The notes under the pieces are model-generated. The model saw only the letters and a list, made by a program, of their open reading frames with translations, was not told where the DNA came from and did no database searches. Both the position numbers and the translations under genes were made by a program. A DNA stretch of 64,000 bases from Plantago major. Lineage: Eukaryota > Streptophyta > Magnoliopsida > Lamiales > Plantaginaceae. This document shows positions 22,379-33,948 of this stretch, in pieces. Positions within the stretch are counted from its first letter, which is position 1. Every line of letters starts with the position of its first letter. Location: contig CM048842.1 in NCBI GenBank assembly GCA_026545765.1, forward strand, positions 73,482,871 to 73,546,870, in the 5' to 3' direction.

Positions 22379-23315
22379 TCTATATAATACATTAATCAAA
22401 AAATATTTGGAGCTATTCTAGGGTGTCCACGTCAAATAATTATGTGGCAAATTCTTATAATGTGATTGGTCCATTTTTTATATAGTTGTCAAATGTCTTG
22501 GTTCTGATTGGTCAATTTTAAAACTCAAGTTGTGATGTGTTTAAATATGTTGCCATAAAATCATTTAAGTTTTATTATTGTTGCCATTATTTAACTCAAT
22601 AATTATATCTAATTAAGGAATATTTGACTTGCAAATTTTACCCCTACATTGCAAAACTACTCTTCATATTTTCATTCTTTCTTTCTTTTCAATTTCTTTT
22701 TGTTTTCTTTCTCAAGGAAAAATGCATGTATTCTTGGTACAGAATAAAATTCCCTTATGTTGTTTAGTTCAGAATAAAATAGATTACTAGGATTGAACAA
22801 AATATGTTAATAATCTTTACAGTTTACTTCAACCCAATTACGTGCATGTACCAATTCGAGAAACTGAGAATTTATGTGGTTGCGCAGCATTTTCAAGTTT
22901 ATTTCATATGTTAAGAGAATTTAATATCTACTTTTCTAATGTCCTTATAATGCTCTCTGAATGTTGACGATCTGCAGGCTTTTCTTTGTCTTTATTTCTG
23001 ACTCATGAGTGTCCACTGCACGCTTTTGATGATGTAAAAAGATACTCCACGGGTATAGTGAAAAAATAATTAAGTATATGGAATTCTACAGTAATTACAA
23101 TAACATTTTTACCTTCTTATTGAAACGGGTAAACTATATAACAACTTTTTTCGTGATTAAGTAGTAATTTTTAGTTAAAAGTTATTTAAGAATATCAATA
23201 TTAAAAAGTGAGAGTTTAATCACAACTTTTTTCGTGATTAATATCATATAATCTCTTAATGTTAATCCCTACGTCCAAAATAAATGACACATTTCAATTT
23301 TAATAAAAGTTTAAG

Positions 23316-23469
23316 GTCGACTTTGACTATAAATTATTTCTATATTATATTGAAAAATTATTTAGTAAACTTATATATGTTTTCGAAGTTCATTAAGTCC
23401 AATTTCACAATATATTTATTTTAAATATTTTCTGATATGATATAAGAGCAATTTATAGTCAAAGTCGAC
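23316..23469. repeat. Perfect 20-bp inverted repeat, probable short element remnant
   Basis: The arms gtcgactttgactataaatt (23316-23335) and aatttatagtcaaagtcgac (23450-23469) are exact reverse complements. A diverged third arm lies at about 23500-23519. The left flank reads ccctacgtccaaaataaatg, which resembles a Stowaway edge, but the right end is missing. Confidence 0.6.
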
Positions 23470-23710
23470 TAAAAAATTTATCATGCTTAAATATTGGCAA
23501 TTTATTGTCAAAGTTGACTCCATTAGAGAATTCATAGCAATTTTTCTTTAATGTACTTCGTGCTTAAATAATTTTTAAAAAATCAAGTCAAATTATTATA
23601 AAAGTCATGTTTTTTTTTTCTGAATTGAAGAAAACATTAGCTCTCCAACCCAAGTGTTTGGTGTAACCATCCAATTTGCACTTATATCATACGGTATTTC
23701 ATACTATATA

Positions 23711-23967
23711 CTCCCTTCGTCCCGATTCAATTTCCCGTGTTGACCTTTTCGGGTCAACCATTATCAAATTGTACCTCAAATTATTCTTAAACTATAAAGG
23801 TAAATCTTAATAAAACCATATAATGAAAATTTCAAAAGTAAGATTTTATAATATAACTTTGTTAATTAAATATTTAACCATTGTCCTATAAGAGTAGTTC
23901 GAGGTTAAAATGGACAATGGCTGACCGAAAAAGTCCACACGGAATGTTGAAATAGGAATAGAGGGGG
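23711..23967. mobile_element. Stowaway-type element, 257 bp
   Basis: The left end is ctcccttcgtcccgattcaa and the reversed right end is ccccctctattcctatttca. Inner parts of the inverted repeat share the phrase ttcc(c)gtgt(t)gac with ttttcgg further in. TA lies at 23709-23710 and 23968-23969. It is non-coding and sits inside Helitron B. Confidence 0.8.
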
Positions 23968-24644
23968 TATTATTTAGGAAAATTACGGTTTTTAAAATAT
24001 TTGCTCATGCATACACGTGTCAAGATTACTGCATGCGTAAAATATTACAGTGCATAACTCACTAACACACATGCTATAGCTAGATATTATTCATAAAATA
24101 AGTTATTAAACAGGGAACCTTGATTTCGTTAATTGTTAAATAAGTCACCAGGGCATGAGTCGGGCTTGGGCCAAGCCTACGTAACACGAGTCGAGTACGC
24201 TACCCAACCTCGATGGATCAATTTCAAATACATGCGAGTCAACAAGCCATGACGGGCTTTCAAAACTCCTACTCCACCTGGACACGAGTTGGGCTTGGGC
24301 CTAGCCTTTGTAACATGGGTCGTGCCTTCAAAATACTTCCATGTCCATGCCATTATGAGAAATTTCATGAAGTATGTGGGTTAATAGGAATAGGAGTTTA
24401 AGGGATGTTTTGAATTGTCCAGGAGAGCCTTTATGTGGTTTGGACCGTCTTCGGCTTAGCTTTTAGACACATTTTGTCCGTCTTTCTGGGGGTAGATGTT
24501 GTATGTTCTTTCAGGATATGTGATATGTAATATTCTTATAAGATTAAAAAAATCCAATTGCATGTAATTTGTAATTTATATTTATTTTATATTCAATCTG
24601 TTTTTTTTTCTTTCTTTCTAATTTCATATTAAAATCATTCCAGT

Positions 24645-26040
24645 CTGGTTCGTCATATATCAAGATTCAAGAGATGGAAGAATTTGCTAAGTGGATACTT
24701 CATGTCAGTTATGGGCAATGGGGATTAAAAATTATAAAATGGTGACAATGTTGATATGAAGATTCTCGATGCTATACTTATTTGAGAAATGAGTAATCCT
24801 ATTTCAACCATTATGATAGCACATATATGTCATTATTAGAGCATTTAACTGATCATCGATTTTTCTCTTACATCACTAATGCTGTAATTGACGAGAGTAA
24901 TAATTAATTTTGTTGTGACAAAGATGCCCGATGAATGTGTTAAGTACTCGAGTAGGGATATCATTACAAAGGTGGATGGTGTTGAGAATTGTCTCGGGGA
25001 TGTTTTTCCCAACAATTCTTGAGTGCTCAAGGTTCGATGGATGTATGATCATGATGATGCAAATAATAATCAGACTTTCGAGTTGTGGATTGGTATGAGT
25101 ACTCATAGTTACTAATTTTTTAAAAACATATAATCGAGGCAAGAATGATACGTAAAATCAATGTAGTGAAAAACTTTTCATTCTTATGATGATGATGATA
25201 ATCAAATCTCAGAAGAACAAGTCTCCATTCGGTTTTGATAAATATAACACCATAAAGTTTCGGAGAGTTTAAAGGTATTGAGAATGCTACCATAAAGGTG
25301 CACCCTCATTCTCGGGAATCCACCTAGAATGTCTGAAAGTTAGGCGTGCTTTCTCTAAAGTAAAAATAATATGGGTAGGTGATCCACTATATAAGAAGTT
25401 TATCTTTGCGCGCACGAGTGATAACAGGGTGCGCGGGAAAGAATATGCACGTGATGGTTTGTGGGGCCAACACATCATGGGAAGAGCATATCAAGAGTAA
25501 CACTGTTGGGCCCGACCCACATGGGGAAGGGTGTTATAAAGGGTATCAGGGCTGAACAAATCGTTAACGTACAAAGGTAGACACTTGGTCAGGCATTGTA
25601 CGATGGGGACGTTGCATAATTTAAGAGGGGGTGAATGTAATATCCCAAAATTTTAAGGAGATTAAATTGATAGAGATCGCTAACATACCAGTACGGTGCA
25701 GTTTTTTTTTTTTTTTTCAGAATTCATACATAAGAACTCCATAAAAGCATGCTTTCTTTGGAACAATATTAGAAATCATGGATGAGGCACTTAGATATTC
25801 CCCCAGTGTGCAGAAAATGAAATGTATGGATTTGTGGGGCCAATATTTCACCCGAAGAGCTATACATGGGTAACCGCTCTAGCCAACAATAAGATGAAAT
25901 GTTACAAGACCACCCATATACCAGTCTAATTTGCTATGACGATAAAGAAGACCCAGTGACAGTATCTCACTTTCGCGTCGACATCCACCCTCCTCACCCG
26001 TATTCACCCAATGTTAGATATATGTTGTATTTTCTAGATT
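24645..26040 (+). pseudogene. PIF1-like helicase remnant, Helitron B
   Basis: Helitron helicase unwinds DNA during rolling-circle transposition. Only the C-terminal half can be followed here, in several frames. Pieces include an EEFAKWIL-like phrase near 24675, a stretch corresponding to NPISTI near 24800, a run like SSRDIITKVDGVENCLGDVFPNNS near 24950, and near 25930 the CYDDK-region that corresponds to the AMTINKSQGQ motif. The same pieces appear in the same order in Helitron C at 58500-59320, which supports the reading. Many stops and frameshifts make it non-functional. The Walker A part is absent. Confidence 0.7.
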
Positions 26041-26356
26041 CACTAGCATGAATTAACTTAAACTTACTGGTCATAATGGGCACCCAGACCCTACCTAGAA
26101 CATGTTAGTTGAACATGGTCCGCATCCGTACTGGATTCGAAAATGTAAAACCATACTTGGACCAAGATTTTGTGGTCAATTAATCGAGACCCGTCGATTT
26201 TTTTTAATAGAATTATACTTCTTTCTTGGATGCACAAATTAATATGAAACATATTACAAAATTCTAAAGACAAACACACATAGTATTTTAGTATTTCAAT
26301 CGGGATGGGTTCTACTTTATTCGTACCAACGTGCACAATCCCGTTTATAATAATTA

Positions 26357-26650
26357 TGTCCGGGTCGGGGTATCTACTGGAAACTGCGTCGTATCCATGT
26401 AACAAGACCCAAACACTACATATATCGGGGCGCAACATAGTTTATGTTAGTTTAAGTGATAATTTTTTGGTGCCCTCTCAAACGCCCCAAAAAAATTCAC
26501 ATGTTCGGGTCGGGTTATCTGCTGGAAACTGCGTCGTATTCATGTAACAAGACCTAAACACTACATAGATCGGGTTGCAACATAGTTTATGTTAGTTTAA
26601 ATGATAATTTTTTGGTGCCCTCCCAACCGCCCAAAAAAAACCAAAACATG
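26357..26650 (+). repeat. Tandem duplication, about 148-bp unit, two copies
   Basis: Both units contain ggaaactgcgtcgtatccat or a one-base variant, then acatagtttatgttagttta and ataattttttggtgccctc. They differ at a handful of positions and belong to the 3' part of Helitron B. Confidence 0.8.
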
Positions 26651-26791
26651 TCAAGAATAATATTAGATTATTAGTGAAGAAAAAGTCCGGGGACCACCCA
26701 AAAATATTTCTATCGAAACATGTAAAGAATCATATTAGTGAAATTAAAAGGAAAAAAAAAAGTTTGGGGAGATGGAGGGAGTGTATGTTAG

Positions 26792-26961
26792 TTTCTCTTA
26801 AATGGATAATCTCTCTATATCTTTATTAACTCTCTCGCTCTCATACTATATTCATTATATCTCATATTTTACTCACTTTCTCTCCTACTTTATTTACCAT
26901 CTCTCCTACTTTATTCACAATTCTCTTAAAATTTGTGTCTGGATCCGCGAGATGGAGGGAG
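26792..26961. mobile_element. Rearranged Stowaway-type element
   Basis: The body matches, in reverse orientation, the Stowaway element at 58214-58453, with repeated tctcctactttatt phrases and cttaaaatttgtgtctggat. The right end gagatggagggag is intact. The true left end is replaced by another copy of the same 23 bp, found at 26769-26791 and 26949-26971. Confidence 0.6.
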
Positions 26962-27558
26962 TGTATGTTAGTCAAATTAAAAGAAATTCTTTTTTTTTTT
27001 TTTTGGAGGGGGGTGGGGGGCAAAGAAAATTCTATAGAAACATGTAAACGTTGGGTTACATTTTATAATTGATGTCCTTCTTTATAAACAACAGCTTTGC
27101 AAGTTTACATGCTCCACTAAAATACTTTTTTTTAGCATTGGGACCCATTTGCCCATTTATGTTCAGGGTTTGGACCCGGGACCATTTAAAATATTCAAAT
27201 GGTATGGTCTAATTTGGAAAGGGTGGAATATGGACCTGGACCCGGCTAATATGAATGGGTATAGACAGGTAGGACCTCTACTTAAACTATTGATGGGGCA
27301 AATAGAGTGATACATATGGTATAAAGTAGGATTATACAAATTATCAAATAATATTATGTTTTAAATATAATATAGGAGTATTTAATAGTGTTCACTTTCA
27401 TTATAAATATTTCTTTTAATTTTTTACAAACCGTACGTAGGATGACTTTATACGAAATGGTGATAACTTTGGATCATGAGCTCTAACTCATTGTAAAATT
27501 AATATGTTAGTAAATTGAGATACATTATCGTAAAAGTTTTAGACTTTATATGAGTTCC

Positions 27559-27587
27559 CCGTCGATACTCGACGGGTCATTTACTAG
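27559..27587 (+). other. Helitron B 3' terminus: hairpin plus CTAG
   Basis: The stem cccgtcga/tcgacggg with loop tac is followed by tcattta and ctag, then t. The Helitron C terminus at 60551 has nearly the same stem, so B and C share terminal recognition sequence. Confidence 0.85.
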
Positions 27588-27835
27588 TTTATATTGATGA
27601 AAAAAATGTTCAAGATTACTAATCTTGAAAATCTATATCTATATGAAAAGAAGCCTATTTCAAACCTTGTGGTTAAGCCATGTGTCATGCTAACGTGGCA
27701 CTATTGAGCATTCCTATTGGTCAGTTTTTTTGTATTTTGATTGGTTGTTAGAATTTCAAATTTGGTATGTTGGTGGTGGAACATTTTAAGTATTTAAGAC
27801 GTAGTGCACCATATAACTCCCATGATTTATTTTTA

Positions 27836-28070
27836 GTATGTTAAATCCATATATAATTTTTATTTAATCTCATGTATATTTATCTACAAAACTCCAAAAA
27901 ATATTTTGAACGTATATATAGATTCACCGCGACAAGACGAATCCATAGACACCAAACTTGAATATTTTAATAATTAATTAAATTATTTATATATTAAATT
28001 AAATATTATGTAGGTTTATTAAAGGATAGAAATAATAAAATTTAAAAAATAGAGCATTTATTAAATACTT
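27836..28070 (+). repeat. Copy of the 305-bp repeat core in Helitron C
   Basis: It contains atctcatgtatatttatcta, ccgcgacaagacgaatccat and the AT-rich tail seen at 10370-10560. It lies about 200 bp inside the Helitron 5' end, which suggests the repeat belongs to the 5' region of this Helitron family. Confidence 0.7.
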
Positions 28071-28299
28071 AATACTCCCTCTATTTATCAAAGAAATCAA
28101 TATTTATTTAGGTATACAATTACAAATTTATACTTTAAAAATTAGCAATAAAGTAACGTATTTGATTAAATAAAAACCATCATCTTATCAGCATTTACGT
28201 GAATTCTCACACGTTTTCTACTTTTTACTCATTATTTATTCAAATATTACCTTCTATCTTATATACTCACTATATGAAACATTTGGAATATAAATTTCA

Positions 28300-29198
28300 C
28301 AGATATTTATAAAACCCACCCCTCCAAGATGACCACTTTGTAGATTGATACCTGATGTTTGAACAATTACAAAATCCGCCCTTACATTTTTAAAGCAATT
28401 ACATATAAACCCAAAAAGTCAAAAATTCCCTATTTTTATTTTATTTTACCATTACCTTTATTTTCACTTTCTATTTTATCATTTATTTTTAATCATTCAA
28501 TTTAAATATTTCATTACTTCATATTTTAAACCCCCATTTTTCCTTCTTCTCCAAAACTCCTCACCTCTTCCACCATCATATCTCCTCCACGGCTCCACCC
28601 TTCTTCACCACCACCACGCACAAATACCATGGAATCTTCATCACCAGTCCACCACCACGAACCACCATGGATACTCGAAATTGTGCTTCCATGGAAGCTT
28701 CAAGAGAGCTTCATGTCCATGGAAGCTCAATTCGAGTTTCCATGGAAGCTCTTCTCCTACATCTTCTTTTTCTATTTTTATGTTTTTTAATTTTAATTTT
28801 AATTTGTTAAAAAAATTCTATGGAAGCTCTGGCCGGAGCTCCAGACATTTTTTTTAAAATTTTTTTTTTTAAATAATTAAATGTGGGAGTTTGTTGAATT
28901 TTTGAATAATTTGAGGGTTGATTTCAAATATGTTTTTGGATGATAATATGAGCAAAATTTATAATTGGGTATATTTTGTTAAGTTTAAAATATAAGGGGC
29001 TCTACTGTAATAAAACTTCAAATTGTAATTTTATTTTTCCATTAAGTTTTGTTTTACTATGTATTTTATCTTTTCTTTTTTCTCAAAAATGAAACTTTAA
29101 TGTTGGTCAACGATTTTGGATGTGTACGTAATTGTTCAAACATCGGCTATGAATCTGTAATTAGACAATCTTACAGGGGGTCTATTTGTATATGACCC
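28300..29198. mobile_element. Mutator-like non-autonomous element 2, 0.9 kb
   Basis: The 10-bp phrase ataaatttca flanks both sides (28290-28299 and 29199-29208). The ends are imperfect inverted repeats; the best shared stretch is gatgtttgaacaattac, about 70 bp inside each end. The interior has several ccatggaagct motifs at 28670-28830 in an otherwise AT-rich sequence, recalling the hairpin array in the element at 8821. There is no transposase. Confidence 0.6.
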
Positions 29199-29233
29199 AT
29201 AAATTTCAATTTACAGTTATTGAGGTTGTTATG

Positions 29234-30090
29234 TGAAAGTGCAGTACGCACTTGTATTTTGATAATCTTGTCTTTCAATAATCAGTTCCAAGTTTGTGTT
29301 TGTTGTTGTTGTTTGTGAAGCTGCAGGACTACCAATGTTGTATAACATTGTGACAGGATAGAATTCAATGCTGGCATAATATTGAAGATATAACATTGCA
29401 GTCGACATCAAGAACAAAGCACATTGGACAGGAAACTTGGACTGGAAGTATTTACAAATCGAACAAGAGATGATTTAAGGAAAAAAAACAACTTGTGGTG
29501 AAAGCAAGAAGGAATATATTTTATGAAGAATCAAAATATGGAAAATTCCTTCTATGCGTATATTGAAGAAAACAAGAAAAAGAAAATTGCCTTTGCCGAG
29601 ATTCTATTGCCCCTGCTGAATTCCTATTGCCTTTCGACTTGGATGGAAGTGGTCGATATATCAAGTATATATACAAGGACTCAGTAGAGCAATCGTTAAG
29701 CCTTTTTGTTGATCAATCAAGATTTTATTAAAGAGTTTAGGCTTCTTGTTTTCTGCTAGCTTTAGAGTTTGTCTAAGGGTATTCATTGTTGGAATAACTC
29801 TTTCAAACATCGACCTAGAATAACTTTTACTGTTAGTTCTTCTAGGGCTAGTTTTGGTTGTTTAATCAATCATCTGTGATTGTATTAAACCTAGTTGATT
29901 AGATCTACTTTTCGTGTCAGTAGATATTTTGCCTAAAGGCGTGGCCAACATATTTATATATTGTTGGCTTGGTAATAGAAGTTTCATTCATTCATCCGCT
30001 GCCTATTGTTTATTGTGTTGAAGACATTGTTGAACAACATTGTCTATTGATCTTGTTCTAAGTACCAATCCGGGATCCTACGTTCTAACA
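29234..30090 (+). repeat. 5' LTR of copia element
   Basis: The LTR begins tgaaagtgcag and ends gttctaaca. A TATA-like stretch (tatatataca) lies near 29665-29674. The LTR carries an inverted motif, gttgaacaac, close to its 3' end. Confidence 0.93.
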
Positions 30091-30092
30091 AG

Positions 30093-30105
30093 TGGTATCA
30101 GAGCC
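30093..30105 (+). other. Primer binding site, initiator methionine tRNA
   Basis: The sequence tggtatcagagcc begins two bases after the LTR. It is complementary to the 3' end of plant initiator tRNA-Met, the usual primer of Ty1/copia elements. Confidence 0.93.
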
Positions 30106-30121
30106 AGCCACCTAACTACTG

Positions 30122-31611
30122 GTGTCTGGATTTGGTACTACTGCAATGGATGCAAACTACAACAGACCTCCTGTGCTTGATGGGTCCAACTATCATTACT
30201 GGCAAATCCGGATGAGGACTTACATCAAGTCCCTTGATGGCCGTGCTTGGAGATCCATTCTGGAAGGATACACCTGGCCAATCAAGGACACGATCTCGAT
30301 GGTGACATTGTCCCCATTCCTGAAGAACGCTTCACTGCAGGTGACATACTTCTTAGCTCTTACAATGAAAATGCCTTAAATGCTATTTTTTGTCATGTAG
30401 ATGCTCATATGTTTAAAATTATTCAAAACTGCACTACTGCAAAACAAGCTTGGGATTTGCTTCAGAGTCATTGTGAAGGGGATGCTAGTGTCAAACAAAC
30501 TAAACTTAGAATGCTTTGGTCTCAATTTGAAAATCTAAGAATGGCGGAGGAAGAAACAATTGACTCTTATTTTGAAAAACTTTTAACTCTCTCCAATGAA
30601 GTCCAAAGACTGGGAGAAGCTATTTCTAATAGGCAACTTGTTTCCAAAGCTGTTCGATCTCTTTCCTCAAGATTTAATACCAAAGTCACTATTTTGGAAG
30701 ACACTCATAACTTGGCAACTATGGATTTTCACACCCTGTTGAACAATTTAAAATTTTTTGAACTAAATGAAAATGAGAGACAAGGTATGAAAACTCATAG
30801 TATCTCCCTTCACACTAAATCTAAAGCTAAATCTTCAGAGCCTGATAGTAGTAGTGATGAGTCTGACAATATGACCGAGGAAGCTTTCAACAATCTTGTG
30901 AGGAAGTTCAACAAACTTAAATTCAGAAAAAACTCTAGTCAAGGATCCTCAAGTGGAACCAAAAATTTCAAAAAGAAAACCAATACCTTCAAAACTGGTT
31001 CTGCTTCCAAGACTAGCTCTGAATCTGATTTTGATCTCACTCCTCTTAGTATGATTAGATGTTTTGAATGCCAAGGGTGGGGTCATTATCAAAATGAATG
31101 TGCTAACAATCTCAGAAAAGAGAAAAAGAATCTTCTTGCTTGTCTCAGTGATGTTTCAGATGAAGAACATGAAGATGAAGAAAAAGAAGATGATTCAACT
31201 ACCAATGCCAGAGCTCTCCGTTCATCTACTTACAATATTGATGACCAATGTTGGGACAACATCGGCAACATAACATCAGGAGTAGAAATCTTCTTTGACT
31301 ATGATGACTCTGAGAACTGTGAAATTTTGGCACTAACCAACCCTGAGAAATCAGGAATCTCTGATGTTTTGTGTCTACATGGTTCTGTGGATTTTGATAC
31401 AGATAGTCATTCAGAAGAGGAAGTCAGTGCGGAAAAAATGGTGAAGGATCTGCAACAGATGTATGAGAAACTCTTCAGTGAATGGAAGACTCTCAGAAAA
31501 CTCCTCAAGAAAACTGAGAAGGAGAACTACAATCTGAAAGACACCATTGTCAAACCGAAGTCGAATCGAAAGAAGGACACCGAACTGCTCAAGGAACCAC
31601 GAACTATCTAA
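30122..31611 (+). pseudogene. Copia gag region
   Basis: Gag forms the virus-like particle. The N-terminal part shows NRPPVLDGSNYHYWQIRM, typical of plant copia Gag. The middle has TAKQAWDLLQSHCEGD and the LKMLW/LRMLWSQFENLRM-type helix. A zinc knuckle follows (CFECQGWGHYQNEC). The C-terminal part is acidic and ends in a coiled-coil-like stretch. The region is not in one continuous frame in this copy. Confidence 0.85.
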
Positions 31612-31625
31612 TGAAAAGAAGGTAA

Positions 31626-33910
31626 TTGCAAAGTGGAACTCTGCATTCTAGACTTAATGATATGCTTGATATGGATAATGATGGGACTACTGGTCTAGGG
31701 TACACTGGTAGTTATGATGCTTCTTTTGATAAGAAACTTGGGTGCAACATGAACTGCACTATTAACCCTGAAACCCCAGAAGTTGTTAAACCTCTTTCTG
31801 AGCTCATAAAAGGTCCTGTGTTTGTCAAAGAAAAAGAATTTTTTGTGTGCACTTACTACTGTCACAAACTTGGTCACAAAAAACCTTACTGTTTCAAGTA
31901 CCAAAAGGACTTAAAAAGGGAACATGTTGATTTCTCCAACCTCAGTGACCTCTCCAAGAATCTCTCCCTTCTTGCCTCTAGCAAACAAAACAGTGATTCC
32001 GATGTTAGCTGCGATGTTGTGACAACATCCACTTCAACAGAGACTGAAAGATGTAATCCTACGTCTCTGAAGTCTATCCCTGGTTCTCCTAAACGAGGTA
32101 AACCTCCAGGACAGATAAGAAAACACAAGAATGTTTCGAACAAGATTTGGGTAGCTAAAGAAAAACATACTTGTAATGTTGCTTTTTCTGTTGCTACTTC
32201 TCCTAACAATGCAGGAACATGGTACTTCGACAGTGGTTTCTCTAGGCACATGACCGGTAACCCGTCAAACTTGTCAAATTTTGTCTCTCAAAAGACAGGT
32301 ACAGTGACATATGGAGGAGGATACCAAAGCAAAATCCTTGGAAAGGGAACACTGTGCCTTAAAGGATATCCTAAACTTTCAAATGTTCTTCTTGTTGAGG
32401 GTTTAACGGCTAATCTTGTCAGTATAAGCCACCTGTGTGATGATGATCTGAAAGTCAAGTTTGATAAACGTTCTTGCAAAGTTTATACTTGTGTGGACAA
32501 ATTAACTGTAATGATAGGTGTTAGATCTCAGGACAACTGCTATGTGATGGACGTTCCTCTCAAGTGCAATGTTGCTCAACATGATGATGCAACATTGTGG
32601 CACAAGAAATTGGGACATGTCAATTACAGGAATCTGGAGAAGATCATCAAAAACAATGTGGTGACAGGTGTGCCAAAGCTTACCAATGCAGGGAAGCATG
32701 TGTGTGTGGTATCTTCCGAAAACAAACCAAGGCAGTACACCAGCCACTCCAGGTTGAAGGACAAAAAAGAGGTACTTTTAACTGCTTTGAACTCTTGCAT
32801 ATGGATCTCATGGGTCCTGTAGAAGCTAAAAGTTTGGGAGGAGCTTGGTATATCTATGTTATAGTTCATGATTTCTCTATATATACTTAGGTCATTTTTT
32901 TGAAAGAAAAATCTGAAACTTTTGAATCCTTCAAAAACTGGGATGCACAATGTTGTAATCAGTACTCTACTATGGTCCAAAGAATTCGATCTGACCATGG
33001 TAAAGAATTTGAGAATCAATTTTTTGATAAGTACTGTGAAAAGAAAGAGATCATGCATGAATACTCAGCTCCCAAGACACCACAACAAAATGGTGTTACT
33101 GAAAGGAAAAACAGGAATCTTCAAGAAATGGCCAGAGTGATGTTGAGCTCAATGAACCTGTCAAAAAGGTTGTGGGCTGAAGCTGTGAACACTGCTTGTC
33201 ACATAATCAATTGTGTCTATCTTCGTCCAGGTACTCTGACCACTCCCTATGAGATTTTGAAAGGTAGAAAACCCAATCTTAAGTACTTTCATGTCTTTGG
33301 ATGTGTGTGTTACATACTCAATGATAGGGAACATTTAGGGAAGTTTGATGCTAAAAGTGACAAAGGAATGTTTGTAGGTTACTCACAAAATAGTCATGCT
33401 TATAGAATATACAATCCTAGATTGCAAACTATACAAGAATCTGTGAATGTTTCCTTTAATGACTCTGAGCCCTATGCCCAGAAGAAGATCTCTGCACGTG
33501 TTGAACAGGTTATTGACACAACCCCTGACTCTTCTACACATGGGAACGCTCTAGACACTATGACTCCTGCTGCTGATCAAGGTGAAAGAACCCATGATGT
33601 CGGCAATGTTGTGCCAACATCCCCCCTGTGCAATGTTAACTCAACATTCAGTTCAACATCCCAGATTTCCACTCCTGTTGATGAAGAACAAGCTGATCCC
33701 CACAGTGAGACTAAGGCTGAATCTGATAATGCCTCTGGCATTAATGCTGCACCTACGCACCCTGAATCACGTAAGGATCCTCCTCCCAGAATTCGCAAAG
33801 ATCATCCCAGTTCCCAGGTAATTGGAAATCCAGGAGGGAGGACACTGAGGGGAAATACGCGCAAAAACTACAAGGAGACACTCAGACTTGCTAAATCTGT
33901 CACTCTGTAA
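31626..33910 (+). pseudogene. Copia protease and integrase region
   Basis: The protease part has WYFDSGFSRHMTG, the position where the aspartic protease signature D-S/T-G sits. The pre-integrase part reads ATLWHKKLGHVNYRNL. The integrase core is recognised from CHIINCVYLRP, a SAPKTPQQNGVTERKNR stretch and KYFHVFGCVCYILN. The C-terminal tail is variable and rich in Ser, Thr and Pro. The region is broken at a small number of points. Confidence 0.85.
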
Positions 33911-33948
33911 GTTCCTCGTGCTTTGTTTCTTTAATTGAACCTAAAAAT

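Larger units (their letters stand above)
22381..24640. other. Helitron B 5' half without recognised genes
   Basis: Apart from the elements listed separately at 23316 and 23711, this AT-rich stretch has no supported coding sequence. An imperfect duplication occurs around 24150-24340: gggcttgggccaagcc and gggcttgggcctagcc with similar flanks about 130 bp apart. Confidence 0.55.
22379..27587 (+). mobile_element. Helitron B, 5.2 kb, both ends visible
   Basis: The 5' end starts TC (tctatataatac) after A at 22378. The 3' end is a hairpin at 27559-27576 followed by CTAG at 27584-27587 and T. Insertion between A and T without target duplication is the Helitron rule. The interior contains decayed PIF1-like helicase sequence in the same orientation at 24645-26040. 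It also holds two Stowaway elements, an inverted repeat and a tandem duplication. No Rep nuclease domain was recognised. Helitron C starts only 44 bp further on. Confidence 0.75.

Noticed and set aside
28072-28290. Stowaway-like left end (ctccctctatttatcaaag)
   Set aside because: No matching right end or TA duplication was found before the Mutator-like element; probably a remnant.
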